DNA of 64,000 nucleotides, from positions 23,080 through 87,079 of the forward strand of contig ML210276.1 in NCBI GenBank assembly GCA_004369085.1. The letters are read 5' to 3'. A program made the translations under genes and the position numbers. The notes beneath the pieces are model-generated. The model was not told where the DNA came from and ran no database searches. It saw only the letters and a list, made by a program, of their open reading frames with translations. How positions within the stretch are numbered: position 1 is the stretch's first letter; each line of letters opens with the position of its first letter. Below are positions 22,890 through 34,737 of this stretch, piece after piece. The stretch is from Coprinopsis marcescibilis (taxonomy: Eukaryota > Basidiomycota > Agaricomycetes > Agaricales > Psathyrellaceae).

Positions 22890-23975
22890 ATGAAGTATAT
22901 CGAAATCCCCGCACTATCACGCCTCGCCCAATCATTGACGCACGAAGGCCCAGAATGCGACGTCCACACCCGCCTCGAAGCTTATAGTTGCAAGAACATC
23001 AAACGCGACAAGAAACTCTTTAAATCCCTCGAAGACCAATATCAGGAGGATGTCAGCAATTCACCTCCGCTGCCTTCCTGGATGGCCCAGAGCAAAGAGG
23101 CTGAAATGACACCTTTCGGACCAATAGACAAGCAGGCGTCGCGCAAGACCCTTTATCTCCTAATTTCCACCCTCAATATCGCCTTTCCAGACCACGACTT
23201 CACTGACGTGCGCTCGACACAATTTTCGAAGGAGGAAAGCGGCGCCAGCGTCCTAAATGCTTTGAGCAACACCTTGGTGTCACCCCACAGAGCTGGCAGC
23301 AACGCGCCGCGCTCATACTCGTCCTACCCCCCAACATCGTCCGATTTCTTCCCGTCATCCATCTCAAGTTCGACTTCACCCTTCGACAAGCCAATCACAA
23401 GTCCTCTGGCTCCACCTCCGATAGTGTCAGGCACCCACCCTTCCCTCTTCCGTCTAATAGACGAAGTGATAGGCCTGTCTGACTGCGAGGTGTACTCATA
23501 CAACCCAGAAATCGATGCTGATCCTCACGCCAACGACTTTTCTGATGATGAAGATGACGTCGCCTCGGTCGGAGATGAGACATCGTCAGGAGATGACGAT
23601 CCTACCTTCGAGTTCGACAACTATGACATCGACGAACGGCGGAGTTCAAGTCGAAGTAGGGCCAGGATGCCACCGCCCACTCCTCGAGCCGCTGTAAGGC
23701 ACACATTTACCGACGACTTCAGCTATGACACCGTCCAATTCAAACGCCGGGGAGCTCTGCTTTGGTCATCCCATTGGTTCTTCCTCAGCCGCAAGTTGAA
23801 GCGTATTCTCTTCGTGTCGGTCTGGGCCAGGTCGAAGGGAATCGGCAGATATTATGTCGACTTTGACGATGAATACGAGGTGGAAACGGTCAGGGACTTG
23901 AAGCACGAACGGTTCCTGGGCTGGGAGGGGGCTGTTGGGGCTGGCGCCCGAGCGCTCGGTCTCAAGGGATATTAG
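22890..23975 (+). CDS. MAF1: Maf1, repressor of RNA polymerase III
   Basis: Nuclear-cytoplasmic repressor that binds Pol III and shuts off tRNA and 5S synthesis under stress, controlled by TORC1/PKA phosphorylation (family knowledge). The protein has 361 aa from one open exon. It begins MKYIEIPALSRLAQSL. The A block includes DVHTRLEAYSCK (the typical G-R-I-E-S/T-Y-S-C-K region). The C block comprises YLISTLNIAFPDHDF-like sequence (LLISTLNIAFPDHDFTDV), EVYSYNPEIDADP, GALLWSSHWFFLSRKLKR and ILFVSVWA. Between them is a Ser/Pro-rich linker with many SP-type phosphorylation sites. An acidic stretch (SDDEDDVASVGDE) follows EVYSYNPE. The start is the only ATG that keeps the conserved MK-Y/F-I/L N-terminus. 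Confidence 0.95.
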   Translation: MKYIEIPALSRLAQSLTHEGPECDVHTRLEAYSCKNIKRDKKLFKSLEDQYQEDVSNSPPLPSWMAQSKEAEMTPFGPIDKQASRKTLYLLISTLNIAFPDHDFTDVRSTQFSKEESGASVLNALSNTLVSPHRAGSNAPRSYSSYPPTSSDFFPSSISSSTSPFDKPITSPLAPPPIVSGTHPSLFRLIDEVIGLSDCEVYSYNPEIDADPHANDFSDDEDDVASVGDETSSGDDDPTFEFDNYDIDERRSSSRSRARMPPPTPRAAVRHTFTDDFSYDTVQFKRRGALLWSSHWFFLSRKLKRILFVSVWARSKGIGRYYVDFDDEYEVETVRDLKHERFLGWEGAVGAGARALGLKGY

Positions 23976-25381
23976 CCTCGTGCGTTATCCTGTGAGAAAG
24001 CTTTTCACTCTTTCGTTGACCTGAATCTCATTTAATGGATACCCAGTTCGCCATATACCTGCCTGGTTATACCGAATTTCGAAGCGTTGTTATGCCTTGG
24101 GTCTACCTTCGTCTTCTTGCTTGTACTCTATTTGCCTTATGCTTTATTCGTTCTTGGTCATATGTGTATTCATAATGGACTTGGGTGCTCACCTTCTATG
24201 CCTTTCTGCCTTCCTATTCCCGTAATTATACATGTACTCTTTCGTATTGGATTTTGAACGATCTCTCTTGCCTCTTCGCTGTTCAGGGCTTGCTCTCGAC
24301 AAAACCGGTTTCGGGAAGCCAGCAATATCATCGTTGAAGGAGAAGTGTGTGACAACGCACCCAGAGTGTGATTTATGACCCCCTAGGTCCAGTCGTCCGA
24401 TAAAAGTCGAGATATAACTTGAAGTCTTCAAGCAATGATCATGGGAAGAGCACCTAATGCCTCCAGAATAACAAAAGCTGAGAGCGACTTTGCGAAACCT
24501 GAGCAGCGAATACAGAGCTGAATCAAAGGGTATCATTTGTCGCTCATACACAGACAGTTCTGTGTCAGAGTGAATCTGACTCGAAGCAAAAAGATGGATC
24601 AACTCTCGTAACCCCAGTGCCAATCGCCTTTCGGGATTAGATGGGGGTCCAGGAGATCAAGAACGCATTGTCACCGAAAATGAGGAGTTCTGACCCTGCC
24701 AAGTCCTGCAGCTCGAGAACGAGTCTCTAGCTACATCCTCACCCAAATTCTAGTGTCAAGTGTTGTCGAATTCGTAAGATTCGAGACTGCATAGTACAGA
24801 TCGAAGCTTTGGAAAACTTTTGTCTTGAGGGGAGCCTCGCGACTGATCGTGCACGTGACCGTCTCTTTCTCCGACTTGGCCAATCAGTCAGAAATTGGCA
24901 GGGGATGTCCACTGGTCCATCAGTGCTAAGCGCTAAGTAACAGCAAGCTGCAGCAAGGGCTTCGGTCCTATCAAGACCACAACTATGACATAGTCCAATT
25001 GTGCTTAAACGCGAATTCGGGATCAGGAAATATCCGCTCCATGTATGTATCCGAGTCTGTCTTTTCGCCCAGATGGCCATTGGATCTATGAGCTTTGGGC
25101 TCGTTGCGACTCAGATTGTTCAAGGAGGTCAGAGCTCCCATCTTTCCCCAGTCCTCCGAATGGCACATGTCACCCACCTTGTAAACTATCAGTACTTTCA
25201 TCTGCCACAAATGCCTCCTAAGTTGTCACGGGCCGAAACGCGCACCCAGAACACGACCAATTCAAGTTCTATCTGCCGTTGTGTGGGCCGTCCTCGGAAA
25301 ACAACCGCGGTGTAAGCAGGTGTAAGCATATGTAGAAAGGTTGAATAAAAGTGGGTCGCGGCATAGTCCAAACCTAGTTAC
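23976..25381. other. Intergenic, no gene seen
   Basis: About 1.4 kb between convergent genes (MAF1 and the first DUF6533 gene). Open frames of 144 codons (24189-24623, minus) and 113 codons (24739-25080, minus) are present, but show no motif, no credible splice partners and overlap each other. Presumed 3' UTRs and spacer. Confidence 0.4.
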
Positions 25382-27070
25382 TTATACATGTCCGTGTCCG
25401 CTTTCCTCAGCCCAGTCAAGGTCCGAATAACAATCAAGCATATCCGCCTCTGAGTCCGTCTGTTTAGTGTCTATGTCGGTTGTAAGCGCCCCGATGTCCG
25501 TGGAGAGGTACGACTTGAATTGTGATGTTATAGTTGTCGTGTCGCGACCTCGTAACGAGGGATCCCTGATGTTGAGAATGATTCTTGAAACCAGAATCGA
25601 TGAGAAACTGGGAGATTCCAATCAGCCACGAGTGTAGTGTAGCAACAGAAACCATCGCCATTGCGGCTTACCTGGCTCCCAGTACTATGCCTTGCCCACG
25701 GGAAGCAGTCTGTGACCAATTAGAAAGGGATGCAAAGCGCCGTTAGGTTTAGAGCTTACACTCGAGTACTACGCATGTTTGTTAGAAAGACAAACAGTTA
25801 GAGAGATGTAAGACATACCCCGAACGAAAGGATGATTGCTAAACAAGTCAGAGACATGATACTATCGAGAATGAGCCGGATGTTGAGTAGAAATTGCCAG
25901 TCAAGCTCACCCGAAGAACAGTGTGCCTATGGTCTCTCATCAGCGAAAATACCATTGGATCCACGTAAAATAACTTACCGTCGCGGATAAGGATTGTTAG
26001 GAGTGGCGTGCCAGTATCCCTTCTCGACCGTTGCAGGGACTTGCACAGAATAAGAATAAAGATAGCCAGGTCAAAGCAAAGAAGGAAAGAATATTGAAGT
26101 GCTGTTCCTAGAAAACAGGAAGGGCACTTGTCAGCCACCTAGTCGGTAGAGGGAGAGAAAAGGCTCACTAAATGCACTGTTTGCGGCAGGTAGATTATGT
26201 GTCAATCAGATATCCCTCACACCAATATGGATTCCTCTCGTACTTATCGTCGGCAACACCGTGGAAGCAGTTGTCTACAAAGACTAGCGGTGTCTCTTTC
26301 CCCGTACTGACAAAGAACAACACCTATTCCAGAGAAGAACTGAGGTTTGACCAATGTAGACACTCTAGGATATTTGTTAACTTACCAAGGCTCCCGCAAG
26401 AGCACTCAACAATCCTATACAAAGGAAGATCAACACCTTGCGACTCCTTCCGTAAAGCCCATAAGTTCGCACAACCGAGAAAACTGTTGTCGTTAGTGTC
26501 ATGCAATGAACATGCCGAGGAGGCATACCTGCTGCTAGTATATGCAAAACGTATGGCAGAGCATTCTTTAGAAAGTTGATTTTATCGCAGCTACAATGCA
26601 AAATTAGATCCTTCGAGTTCAAGCATGCCAAAGGTAGACAAGTAGCGCGTACATCTGCGAGTTTAAAATGAGAGTCCGCATTGATTGGGATGAGATGGCT
26701 TTAATGCTTACTGGATCAGGACGCAGTCTGTCTATGGGAGTTGCAAAAGTTCGATGTGCAAGTAAGGGGAAACCGACCAATGCAAGGTATCGATTGAGAT
26801 AGAATATTGCTGGTATTAAAGAGAGTCCCCGAGATGAAGGCCAAATCCAATGGACCTCCCGCGAAAGCGTAAGGAAATAATCGTGGTACACGACGACTGA
26901 TACCAAAAAATCAGCATCCGAGTTGATATGAAAAAAGAAGTCCACTTACCCAAGGCCGCAACAGTGATGCATCGCTTTTGAAAGCTAAAACATGGTTAAG
27001 CAAAATCGCAGGTTAGCTGTACTCTCAGAAGAAGCACGGACACAGCTTGGTCGTCAATGATCAGATCCAT
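25382..27070 (-). CDS. DUF6533-type seven-helix membrane protein, array copy A
   Basis: Predicted multi-pass membrane protein of 326 aa; function unknown, GPCR-like in size only. Fourteen exons in transcription order: 27042-27070, 26950-26984, 26712-26896, 26653-26654, 26529-26590, 26386-26483, 26223-26323, 26169-26176, 25979-26107, 25911-25926, 25819-25861, 25760-25768, 25672-25709, 25382-25607. All borders are GT-AG and the sum is in frame. The N-terminal DUF6533 block reads VVVYHDYFLTLSREVHWIW and FYLNRYLALVG. Later come VRTYGLYGRSRKVLIF, VDNCFHG and ALQYSFLLCFDLAIFI. The C-terminal cytosolic tail starts SRIILNIRDPSL and ends in an acidic part with DTKQTDSEADM. The 2-, 8-, 16- and 9-nt exons are also present in the other four copies. 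Confidence 0.8.
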
Positions 27071-28072
27071 TTCTACGCTTCTCGCAGTCGGGTCAAAGGC
27101 AAAGGAAAGAAAGTAGAAGAGAAGAGAAGAGTCCTCAAGCCTGGAGGGAAATGCACGCAGAAGGCATGGGTAAAAGGGTGTGAAGAGTAGGGGCCAAACG
27201 GCAGTTCCTTGAAAGCCGGTAGTTCCCTAAGCTAGCGCGCTATATAGCAATCGAGACAACCGAGAATTCAGGGGCACAGTGACGACCTACTCTGATTAAG
27301 GATAGAGAATATATTATTACTATCACGATGGTGATGAACAGGATGTGGACTGCCATAGCGATTGGAAAATCTGATAGAACTTCTCACCAGCCTCCTGACG
27401 CCTTGCAGCGCTGGACCTCAACAGACCTCAACGCACTCCGCTGATTCGAAGGCGAACGTCTTCGGAATACCCGATACACCACGCTTTGTAAAATCAGGGG
27501 TAGCCGTGAGTGTGGTGGAGCAACATTCAGAGCTACAGCAAACCACTTCGGGGCAAGATGTTGCCCAGGGTTGCCCGGTCCCGGCTCGTTCCTGGTGTTC
27601 AACAAAGACGCAGTTGAGATGCGATATGAGCGAGCATCATTCCTGACAAGCGCACACGGGCTGTTAAGTAGTTGGGAACAATCATTTGAGAATGTTGAAG
27701 ATCCCGGCGGGATGGCGACAAAACGCACCCCATTCCAAGGCTGTGAATGGCGTCTCTTCGTCTCTCCAGCCCAGTGGACGCATGTAGTATTCGTATCCTT
27801 CGAAATATCGCTTTCCGTACAGTGAGGTTATAGTCGTAACGCTGGAAGTTCGCTTGTCCTAAGTATGTCATGGAGTGCGAACAAGAGTACTGGGTAACCA
27901 AGGTGCCGCCACAATCCAAACTGACTCGGTCCGCTACTGCCCGGCGGCGGGCGCTGTCCTTGACGCTTGAAGTACTTGAGCTTGAACAACCTCCATGTTC
28001 CTCAATTCATGTTTAAAACTCCCAGAAACTCTACAACACTTTCATTGTTTCAACTCTAGCATTCTATATTAA
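27071..28072. other. Spacer between DUF6533 copies A and B
   Basis: Promoter of copy A plus 3' flank of copy B. A TATATAG box on the minus strand lies at 27240-27246, about 170 bp upstream of the copy A start. No additional gene was recognised. Open frames on either strand overlap each other and lack motifs. Confidence 0.4.
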
Positions 28073-29741
28073 TCACACTTTGCTGCTCTGGTCAAGCAGA
28101 CGCTGTTGTCGATCTGCAAGATCTTCAAGTACGTCCGAGTCCGTCTGACGAGTGTCAATGATCGTTGTGAATGGCCCAACTTCAGAGGGATATTCTCCTC
28201 CTTTAGAAGTTACGGCTGGCCTAACATGATGGCCCTGTAGCGAGGGATCTCGGATGTCAAGAATTAGTCTTGACATCAGAAGCGAAGAAAGGCTATAGAG
28301 CGATGCGTTCAGGGGTTGGGAACACTGAAAGGACCTTAATGAAGTCACCTGGCACCCAGAACAATTCCTTGCCCACGGCCAGCACTCTGTTTTCGTTATA
28401 TCTGAGCTTGAATGGGTACTTGAGAATATAGGTAGACATACGCTGGCAAACTGAGAAAATTGTCAACAACAAAGGTACGGAAGGGCGTGTCAACGTAACC
28501 TACCATGTAGCACAGAATAATCCCAGCACAACTCATTGACATTACCCTGTTTGTCGAGGTTTTGTTGAAGCCACGGTTTGTGAGCGGATATGGCGGTCGG
28601 CTTACCCAAAGAATATTGTCCCTTTAACCCAGTAAGAGAACATGCGAATTATAGAACAAGGAAAGCTCACCGTCTCGGAAAAGGATTGTCAGCAAGGGCG
28701 TACTCTTCTCCGCCTTCGATTGTTGCATGGATTTGTGCAGGGTCAATATAAAAACAATGATATCAAACCCAAGCATGAATGAATATTGGATCGCTGTATC
28801 TGAGGAAGGATTTTCTGTCAACCAGGCGAGATGAATACACGCGCGCGCTTAAAACTTACGAAGCGCACTACAATTTACGGCGAAAAAGATGGGTATCAAT
28901 CTAGTGAACAGATCAACAAAGTCAAACGGATCTTACACTTTATTTGAGTCTCGATGGAAACAATTGTCCACGAGGACATGTCCTGCTTCTTCGCTCCTGC
29001 TGGAAAAGTAAAAGACCTAAGTATGACTTTGGTCATTGGTGGCATTCATCACAAAAGACAGCATGACTTACTAGGCCTGCTACCAACGAAGTCGATCCTG
29101 AAACAAGGAGGAGAATCAACACTCGAAGACTCTTCCCATAGAGAGCATAGGTCCGTAGGATGGAGAAAACTGGGTTTGATATCAGAGCCAAGCCAAGCAG
29201 GACAGAAATAACAGAGCTGCAAACCTCCGGCTAGTGCGTGCAATAAATATGGAATGGTAGTTTTTGCTACGTTGAGTGTTCCACAGCTACGAAACAGAAT
29301 TAGTATTGAACAAAAGGAAGGTGAATACTGCCCTTACATCTGTGACTTCGGGATCCAGCACCATTACTGATCGGAGAAAAGTGCTTTACTTACAGGATCA
29401 CGATTCATTCCATCGAGCGGGGAGGAGAACGTGCGCAGGATGAGCATGGGCAAGCCAATCAAGGCGACATAACGGTTGGCATAGAACAAGATAGGTACGA
29501 CCGAGAACCCTCGAGTTGACCACATCCAGTTCACTTCCCGCGTGAAGGTAAGGATATAATCGTAATACACGAGCACTGAACGAAGTAAGTAATCCCGAGA
29601 CAGGATGATAGTGTAAGCTACTCACCCAGAGCCACCACAGAGAAAAATCGTTTGTCGAATCTGCATTGCACAGTCAATCATTATGCCAAAATAAAGCTCT
29701 AGGAAGACAAACATGGCTTGGTGGTCCAGGATGTACTCCAT
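28073..29741 (-). CDS. DUF6533-type seven-helix membrane protein, array copy B
   Basis: Same family and exon plan as its neighbours. The exons I placed in transcription order are 29713-29741 (29 nt), 29626-29660 (35), 29394-29575 (182), 29338-29339 (2) and 29225-29286 (62). The micro-exons further on are 28860-28867 (8), 28606-28621 (16) and 28442-28450 (9), followed by 28349-28386 (38) and a last exon ending at the stop. Landmarks are VLVYYDYILTFTREVNWMW, FYANRYVALIG, ILRTYALYGKS, VDNCFHRD, AIQYSFMLGFDIIVFIL and the tail SRLILDIRDPSL. The end carries FTTIIDTRQTDSD. The start at 29741 gives a 29-nt first exon exactly as in copies A and C; another in-frame ATG lies 21 nt upstream. No disabling change was seen. 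Confidence 0.75.
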
Positions 29742-30507
29742 TTCTGTGACAAGCTCGGTCATATACTGCGAAAATTAGGAGAAAGCGTAAGATAGGCAGA
29801 ATATAGGAAGACGATTACTGCGGAAAGCATAAAGACATGAAGTAGGGGCAGCACCAATGCTGTATATTGATATCGGAAAGGATTTTAAACCGCTGGTTCC
29901 GGAGTATTATCAACGCAGTTTCGAGTAAACTGTTGGTTTAGTACAATGTCAGTGATGGTCTCAATTGTAAATGGTGTGTTGAAGCCGGTGTCATAGCGAT
30001 CCTAATCCAAACTTGATAGTGGAACCGAGGAGCCAGCGCTCCTCGCTCAATTATATATGTATCAAAGGCGCCCACAATCCCGAGCGGAAATTGGCTAACA
30101 ACGCAGCTCTGTTCGAGTTGTGCGCAGTGCAGCCTGGCTGTGAGTGGAAGTAGACAAGGCTCTATCCTCGCCAACTAATTTATCAACATCGACGGGCTCG
30201 GACCCGCTGAGCATGATGCAGTGATGATTCACAGGCCATGGGAACGATATCCCCATGATTTTCCGTCACATTGAAGAGCACGAGTCGCAGTTCAATGCTC
30301 ACGGCTGCGGTTTAGTCACTCCTAGGTGTTGTGGACTGCGCGACTTGAGGTGATTGCAGACGAATGGCGGGTGGCAGACTGCAGTTTGACGCACTAATAA
30401 GTTACTGCGATCACCAGTCCATTGGAAACATCAAAACCGCCCCCTCTGGAATGTGCGTTTGAGCTTGCAGGATTTTCATTAGATTTACAATCGTACTTTA
30501 TTGCCAT
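29742..30507. other. Spacer between DUF6533 copies B and C
   Basis: No gene seen. Contains the promoter of copy B and the 3' flank of copy C. Confidence 0.4.
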
Positions 30508-32158
30508 TCAAGCTCTGGGGAAATCCGAATAAGACCTAAACATATTTGCCTCAAAATCCGTTTGACGAGTGTCTATGATCGTCGTGAATGTCCCAACTTC
30601 TGCAGTTTCTGCAGTGGTACTCATACCACGCTTCAAAGTTGTCAGTTCTTTCTGAGGTCGAAGAGAGGGATCTCTGATGTTGAGAATAAGCCTTGAGACT
30701 AGTACCGAAGACAAGCTAGAGAAGATAATTTGGTGAGCGCCATGAGGTTCAAAATCGAGGCATCCGCGAGATTACCTGGCGCCTAAATAGATTCCCTGGT
30801 CACGGACGGCTGTCTATATATTACAGGTGTGAGCTACATCCGAGTATATCAGCCGGGCTTGGGAACGTACGCCAGCAATCTATGAACAATACTTAGCATC
30901 TAGAAATCGCGAAGATCAATATACATACCAAAAGGCAAAGAACGATGCCAAGACATGTCAGTGAGATGGCTCTGTAAACCGTTGATTCAGAAATTCCCCT
31001 CGAGAACTCGATTTAAATATCCACCCACCCAAAGTACATTGTACCTGCATAAACCAAGGGCAATCAATGAGATGTAATCTCTCAGAGAACGGAGGGCCTA
31101 CCGTCCCGGATAAGGATTGTAAAAAGTGGAGTAGCCTTCTCCGACTTCGATCGTTGCAAGGACTTGCGCAAGGTCATTCCAAAGATGATGGTGTCGAAGA
31201 CAAAAAGACCAAGATATTGGAGCGCCGTCACTGACAAAGTGAAAGGTCAATGGTTTCCAAAGAGCAATCATAGCGAGCTTCAACGCACAAGATGCACTGC
31301 CCAGACAAGGACATAATGTCAGACAATAGATATAAACATTGCTTTATTTTCTCGCACCGTTCATCGTCGAAGCCCATAAAGCAATTGTCTACGTTGACTA
31401 GACGTTGCTCTGTCCTGACACAAATGAAGTAAAGCACCTGCTGCGTAGTTGGATACTAATAATAAGCATATAATGCATGTAGAGCTCACCACTGCAGAAG
31501 TAATTGTACATATTGCTGCAACACAAAGGAACACAAGCAGTTTCCTGTTCCTTCCATACAACCCATAAGTCCGGGCAATCGAAAAGACTGCTACAAAGTT
31601 GGTTTCTGCCGATGAAACCGTACGGATGAGAACTAACCTGTGGCTAGAGAGTGAAGTGTATACGGAAGAAAGTTCTTGAGCTGATTAAAGGTTTCACAGC
31701 TACAAAATATATTCATTGTAGAACTCAAGTTGAGTCCCTCATAGCACTTACACCTGAAACTGTAGTTAGAGCTTATATTAAGTAGATACAGGGCGCTCTT
31801 ACTGGGTCAGGATGTCGATACCCTAAAGGAGACGAGAAATTGCGATGTATAAGCATAGGGAGGCAGATCAAGGCGAGATAGCGGTTCAGATAGAAAAGTG
31901 TTGGAATAAATGAGATCCCTCGGGTTGAAGCCCACATCCAGTCGATCTCCTTGGAGAGACTGAGAAGGTATTCATAGTACACAAGCACTGTTAGATGAAC
32001 TATTAGCACTTCAGAACGAGTTGAAAGACAGTCACGCACCAAGAGCCACAAGAGCGATACAGCGCTTTTGAAACCTATAAACCAGAGATTAGTTGCACAG
32101 TGGACAGCGACCAGCCAACAAGTACGCACACGTCTTCACTCCTTACGATGAGGTCCAT
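30508..32158 (-). CDS. DUF6533-type seven-helix membrane protein, array copy C
   Basis: Third head-to-tail copy. It starts MDLIVRSED in a 29-nt first exon (32130-32158), joined in phase to FQKRCIALVAL. Landmarks are VLVYYEYLLSLSKEIDWMW, FYLNRYLALICLPML, IARTYGLYGRNRKLLVF, VDNCFMGFDDE, ALQYLGLFVFDTIIFG, and SRLILNIRDPSL in the tail. The tail ends in GTFTTIIDTRQTDFEANM. The micro-exons are at 31752-31753 (2 nt, GT), 31289-31296 (8), 31029-31044 (16) and 30871-30879 (9). Directly joining the exons around the 2-nt unit would give a stop codon at once. No frameshift or stop was seen in the exons I followed. Probably a receptor- or transporter-like membrane protein; the ligand is unknown. Confidence 0.75.
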
Positions 32159-33049
32159 CTCTGCGAAGATTAAAGACCTGTACTTGAAAAGACCGAGGAG
32201 CAGGCTTGCAAATCTGCACTTCAAGCGAGTTCCGAGGAGGACTTGAATGCGAAAAGCAGGGGGCCCATTGACGTTGACGGGCTATGTGTATGCTGCAGAT
32301 ATAGTCAACCGAGCTCCGAAGATGACCTGATGATCTCCGCTGGAAGAAGACGCGCCCATTGTCATCAGGATCAATATAGTGATAATGACCTAGGAGCAGC
32401 GCAACGCCAATCCAGATCTGATGCACATAGCCTTTTCAAGGCTATATCAAGGAACCTCAGGCGCCTTTGACATAGTTACCACCTACTTATGTCAACTGGG
32501 AGTTGTTCGTATCGAACGGCCGGTGAAGTCCGGCGAACCCATGCCAAGATGTACCATGTTGCTGGAGCCTGCAATGAGGCAGCAGGAATAGTACAATAAC
32601 AGCGAGGTACTGGAACCGTTAAATGTGGATCATCCATCCGATTTTGATGTCTGTTGTTGGCGAATGACACGATTGGGAACAAGAGTAAAAACACCATCGC
32701 CTGCAAGAATAGCTCGGAACTTGCACACCTTGAGAAAATGCGAAGTTGGAAACCTGACTTCTGAATTTCGACGATCAACTGGAAGTTGGGTTCAGGGCAT
32801 GCAAGAGCTTCTACGAAGCCCGGAAGAGCCTTCGGTTATAGATTGACGAGCAAGGACGGGTTTGACAACGAGGACAACGGGATATAATTATAACGGACTT
32901 GACTGCTTTTCTTGGAGATCGCCAACGCCATCCTTCGCGAATGTTGGGAATTTATAGTTGAGTGCCACTCCCGAGTACATGGTAGGCGAACAGCGCCAGC
33001 GCTGCAAGTAATCAAGCAAAATACATGAATAGAACTGTCAAATCCACGA
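32159..33049. other. Spacer between DUF6533 copies C and D
   Basis: No gene seen. Promoter of copy C and 3' flank of copy D. Confidence 0.4.
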
Positions 33050-34737
33050 TCACCGCATTCCGCCAGTTTTCTCAGAAGCAGGAAAATCAGAGTAAGAGCT
33101 CAACATATCCGCCTCTAGATCTGTTTGGTAAGTGTTGATGATGGTCGTAAATGCCCCGACTTCCGAAGTGGTATCCCCAATTTTCGAAGCTTCTGTATGT
33201 TCGCGGGACCGTAGCAAAGGGTCTCTTATGTTGAGAATGAGCCTTGTTACAAGGATCGACGAGACGCTGAAGAAGACTACTCAGAAAGATTTGCGCTCGG
33301 AAGATCGCATGGAATTACCTGGCGCCTAATACGATTCCTTGGTCGCGTGCGGCAGGCTAAAATGTTGGAGCTTGAACGATATTAGGACAGCGTAACGCAA
33401 GAACCTACGACAGAGAACTGCACGCGCGTCAGCTGGGAATGGAACAAGTGAATGAAGCTCATCAAACGCACTCCGAGGCAGAAAATTACGCCGATGCAAA
33501 CCATTGAGATGGCTCTGCCGACATACACGGTACAATCAACTTTAGAACACTGTTTGGATGACCCGGTAAACTGACCCAAAGAACAAGGTCCCTAAGGTAA
33601 ATATTGTGAGTGTGCGAGCACTATGACAGTTCAGTCAACGGAGTCTCACCGTCCCGAAGAACAATTGTAAAGAAATTGGATGTTTTTTCTATAGTTGACC
33701 GCTGCAGCGATTTGCGCAAGGTTAATGCAAAGATGACGAGATCGAAGAGAAGGAGGCAAAGATATTGCAGTGATGTCACTATGTGAGTTAATGGAAGTTG
33801 GTTCAGCACCGGCGTGAAATTGCAGGGAGATCAGCACGGACAGAATGCTCTGTCCGACGAGATACAAATACGCGCGTGTCAGTGGTGTTTAGAGTTCGCG
33901 ATGGTTGAACGCACCTGTCGTTGGAAATCGACGTCAAACAATTGTCCACGAGGTCGTTCTGACTTGGCTTGAGACGATTAGCAACGAATAAAAGTCCCTG
34001 GAAGTATAGTAAGTGGCTGATCAGGTCTTGCGCGTTCCAGAGTTCTGAACTCACCAAGGCTGTCCCGAGAGTGCATAATTTCGCCACAAACAGCGATATT
34101 AAAAATTTGACATTCCTCCCGTAGATTCCGTATGTCCGTATGATTGAGAACACTGTGATAACCTGTAAATGTTATGATGAGATGAGGCAGATTCTACGAA
34201 CATGTTGCTAAGAAATGCAATGTATATGGAAAAATGTTCTTGAAGGGCTCAAAGACTTCACACCTGTAGTCCGCATACCGAATTAGCGTTACTGCGAAAA
34301 GAAGGTATGAGGTTCTTCACATCTGGGATGTCTATTCAGCGTTGGCCAACGAAAAGGGGTTCTGAGCTTACTGGATCCGGTCCATCTACGGAATAGAGGA
34401 AAGCACGATAAACCACAATCGGGAGCCCCATCAAAGCGAAGTAACGATTCAGATAGAACAGAATTGGTACGAAGGAAAGCTTCCCAGTCGTGGCCCACAT
34501 CCAATCGATCTCTCGAGAGAGGGTAATGAGATGATCATAATATACTATGGCTTCAATGTTCATAGAAAGATGTCAAGACCGGCAAGTCCTCTAATGTAAG
34601 CACGCACCTATGGCCGCAATATGAAAGCAGCGCTTTTGGAACCTAGATGCAACAACTGGTCAAGCCTCCACCAGAAGGGAGCATCTCAAACGGGACGAAC
34701 ACAGCTTGAAAGTCGATAAAGGGCGCCACCTGTTCCA
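33050..34737 (-). CDS. DUF6533-type seven-helix membrane protein, array copy D
   Basis: Fourth copy. The start MEQVAPFIDFQAV lies in a 38-nt first exon (34700-34737), three codons longer than in copies A to C. Landmarks are IVYYDHLITLSREIDWMW, FYLNRYFALMGLPIV, IIRTYGIYGRNVKFLI, VDNCLTSISNDR, SLQYLCLLLFDLVIFAL and a tail with SRLILNIRDPLL, read before the variable Thr/Ser-rich end. The C-terminus has GAFTTIINTYQTDLEADM. Micro-exons are at 34321-34322 (2 nt, AT), 33842-33849 (8), 33576-33591 (16) and 33409-33417 (9). The exon after the 2-nt unit leaves a T rather than a G at its 3' border. The reading frame appears intact through all exons followed. Confidence 0.75.

Noticed and set aside
24189..25080. 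Two minus-strand frames (144 and 113 codons) between MAF1 and the DUF6533 array
   Set aside because: No recognisable domain, no conserved splice pattern with the DUF6533 genes, and poor start context.
25382..34737. Array copies as decayed pseudogenes
   Set aside because: At first the frames look broken because of tiny exons. With the 2-, 8-, 16- and 9-nt exons included, copy A reads through completely and the exons followed in B, C and D remain open.
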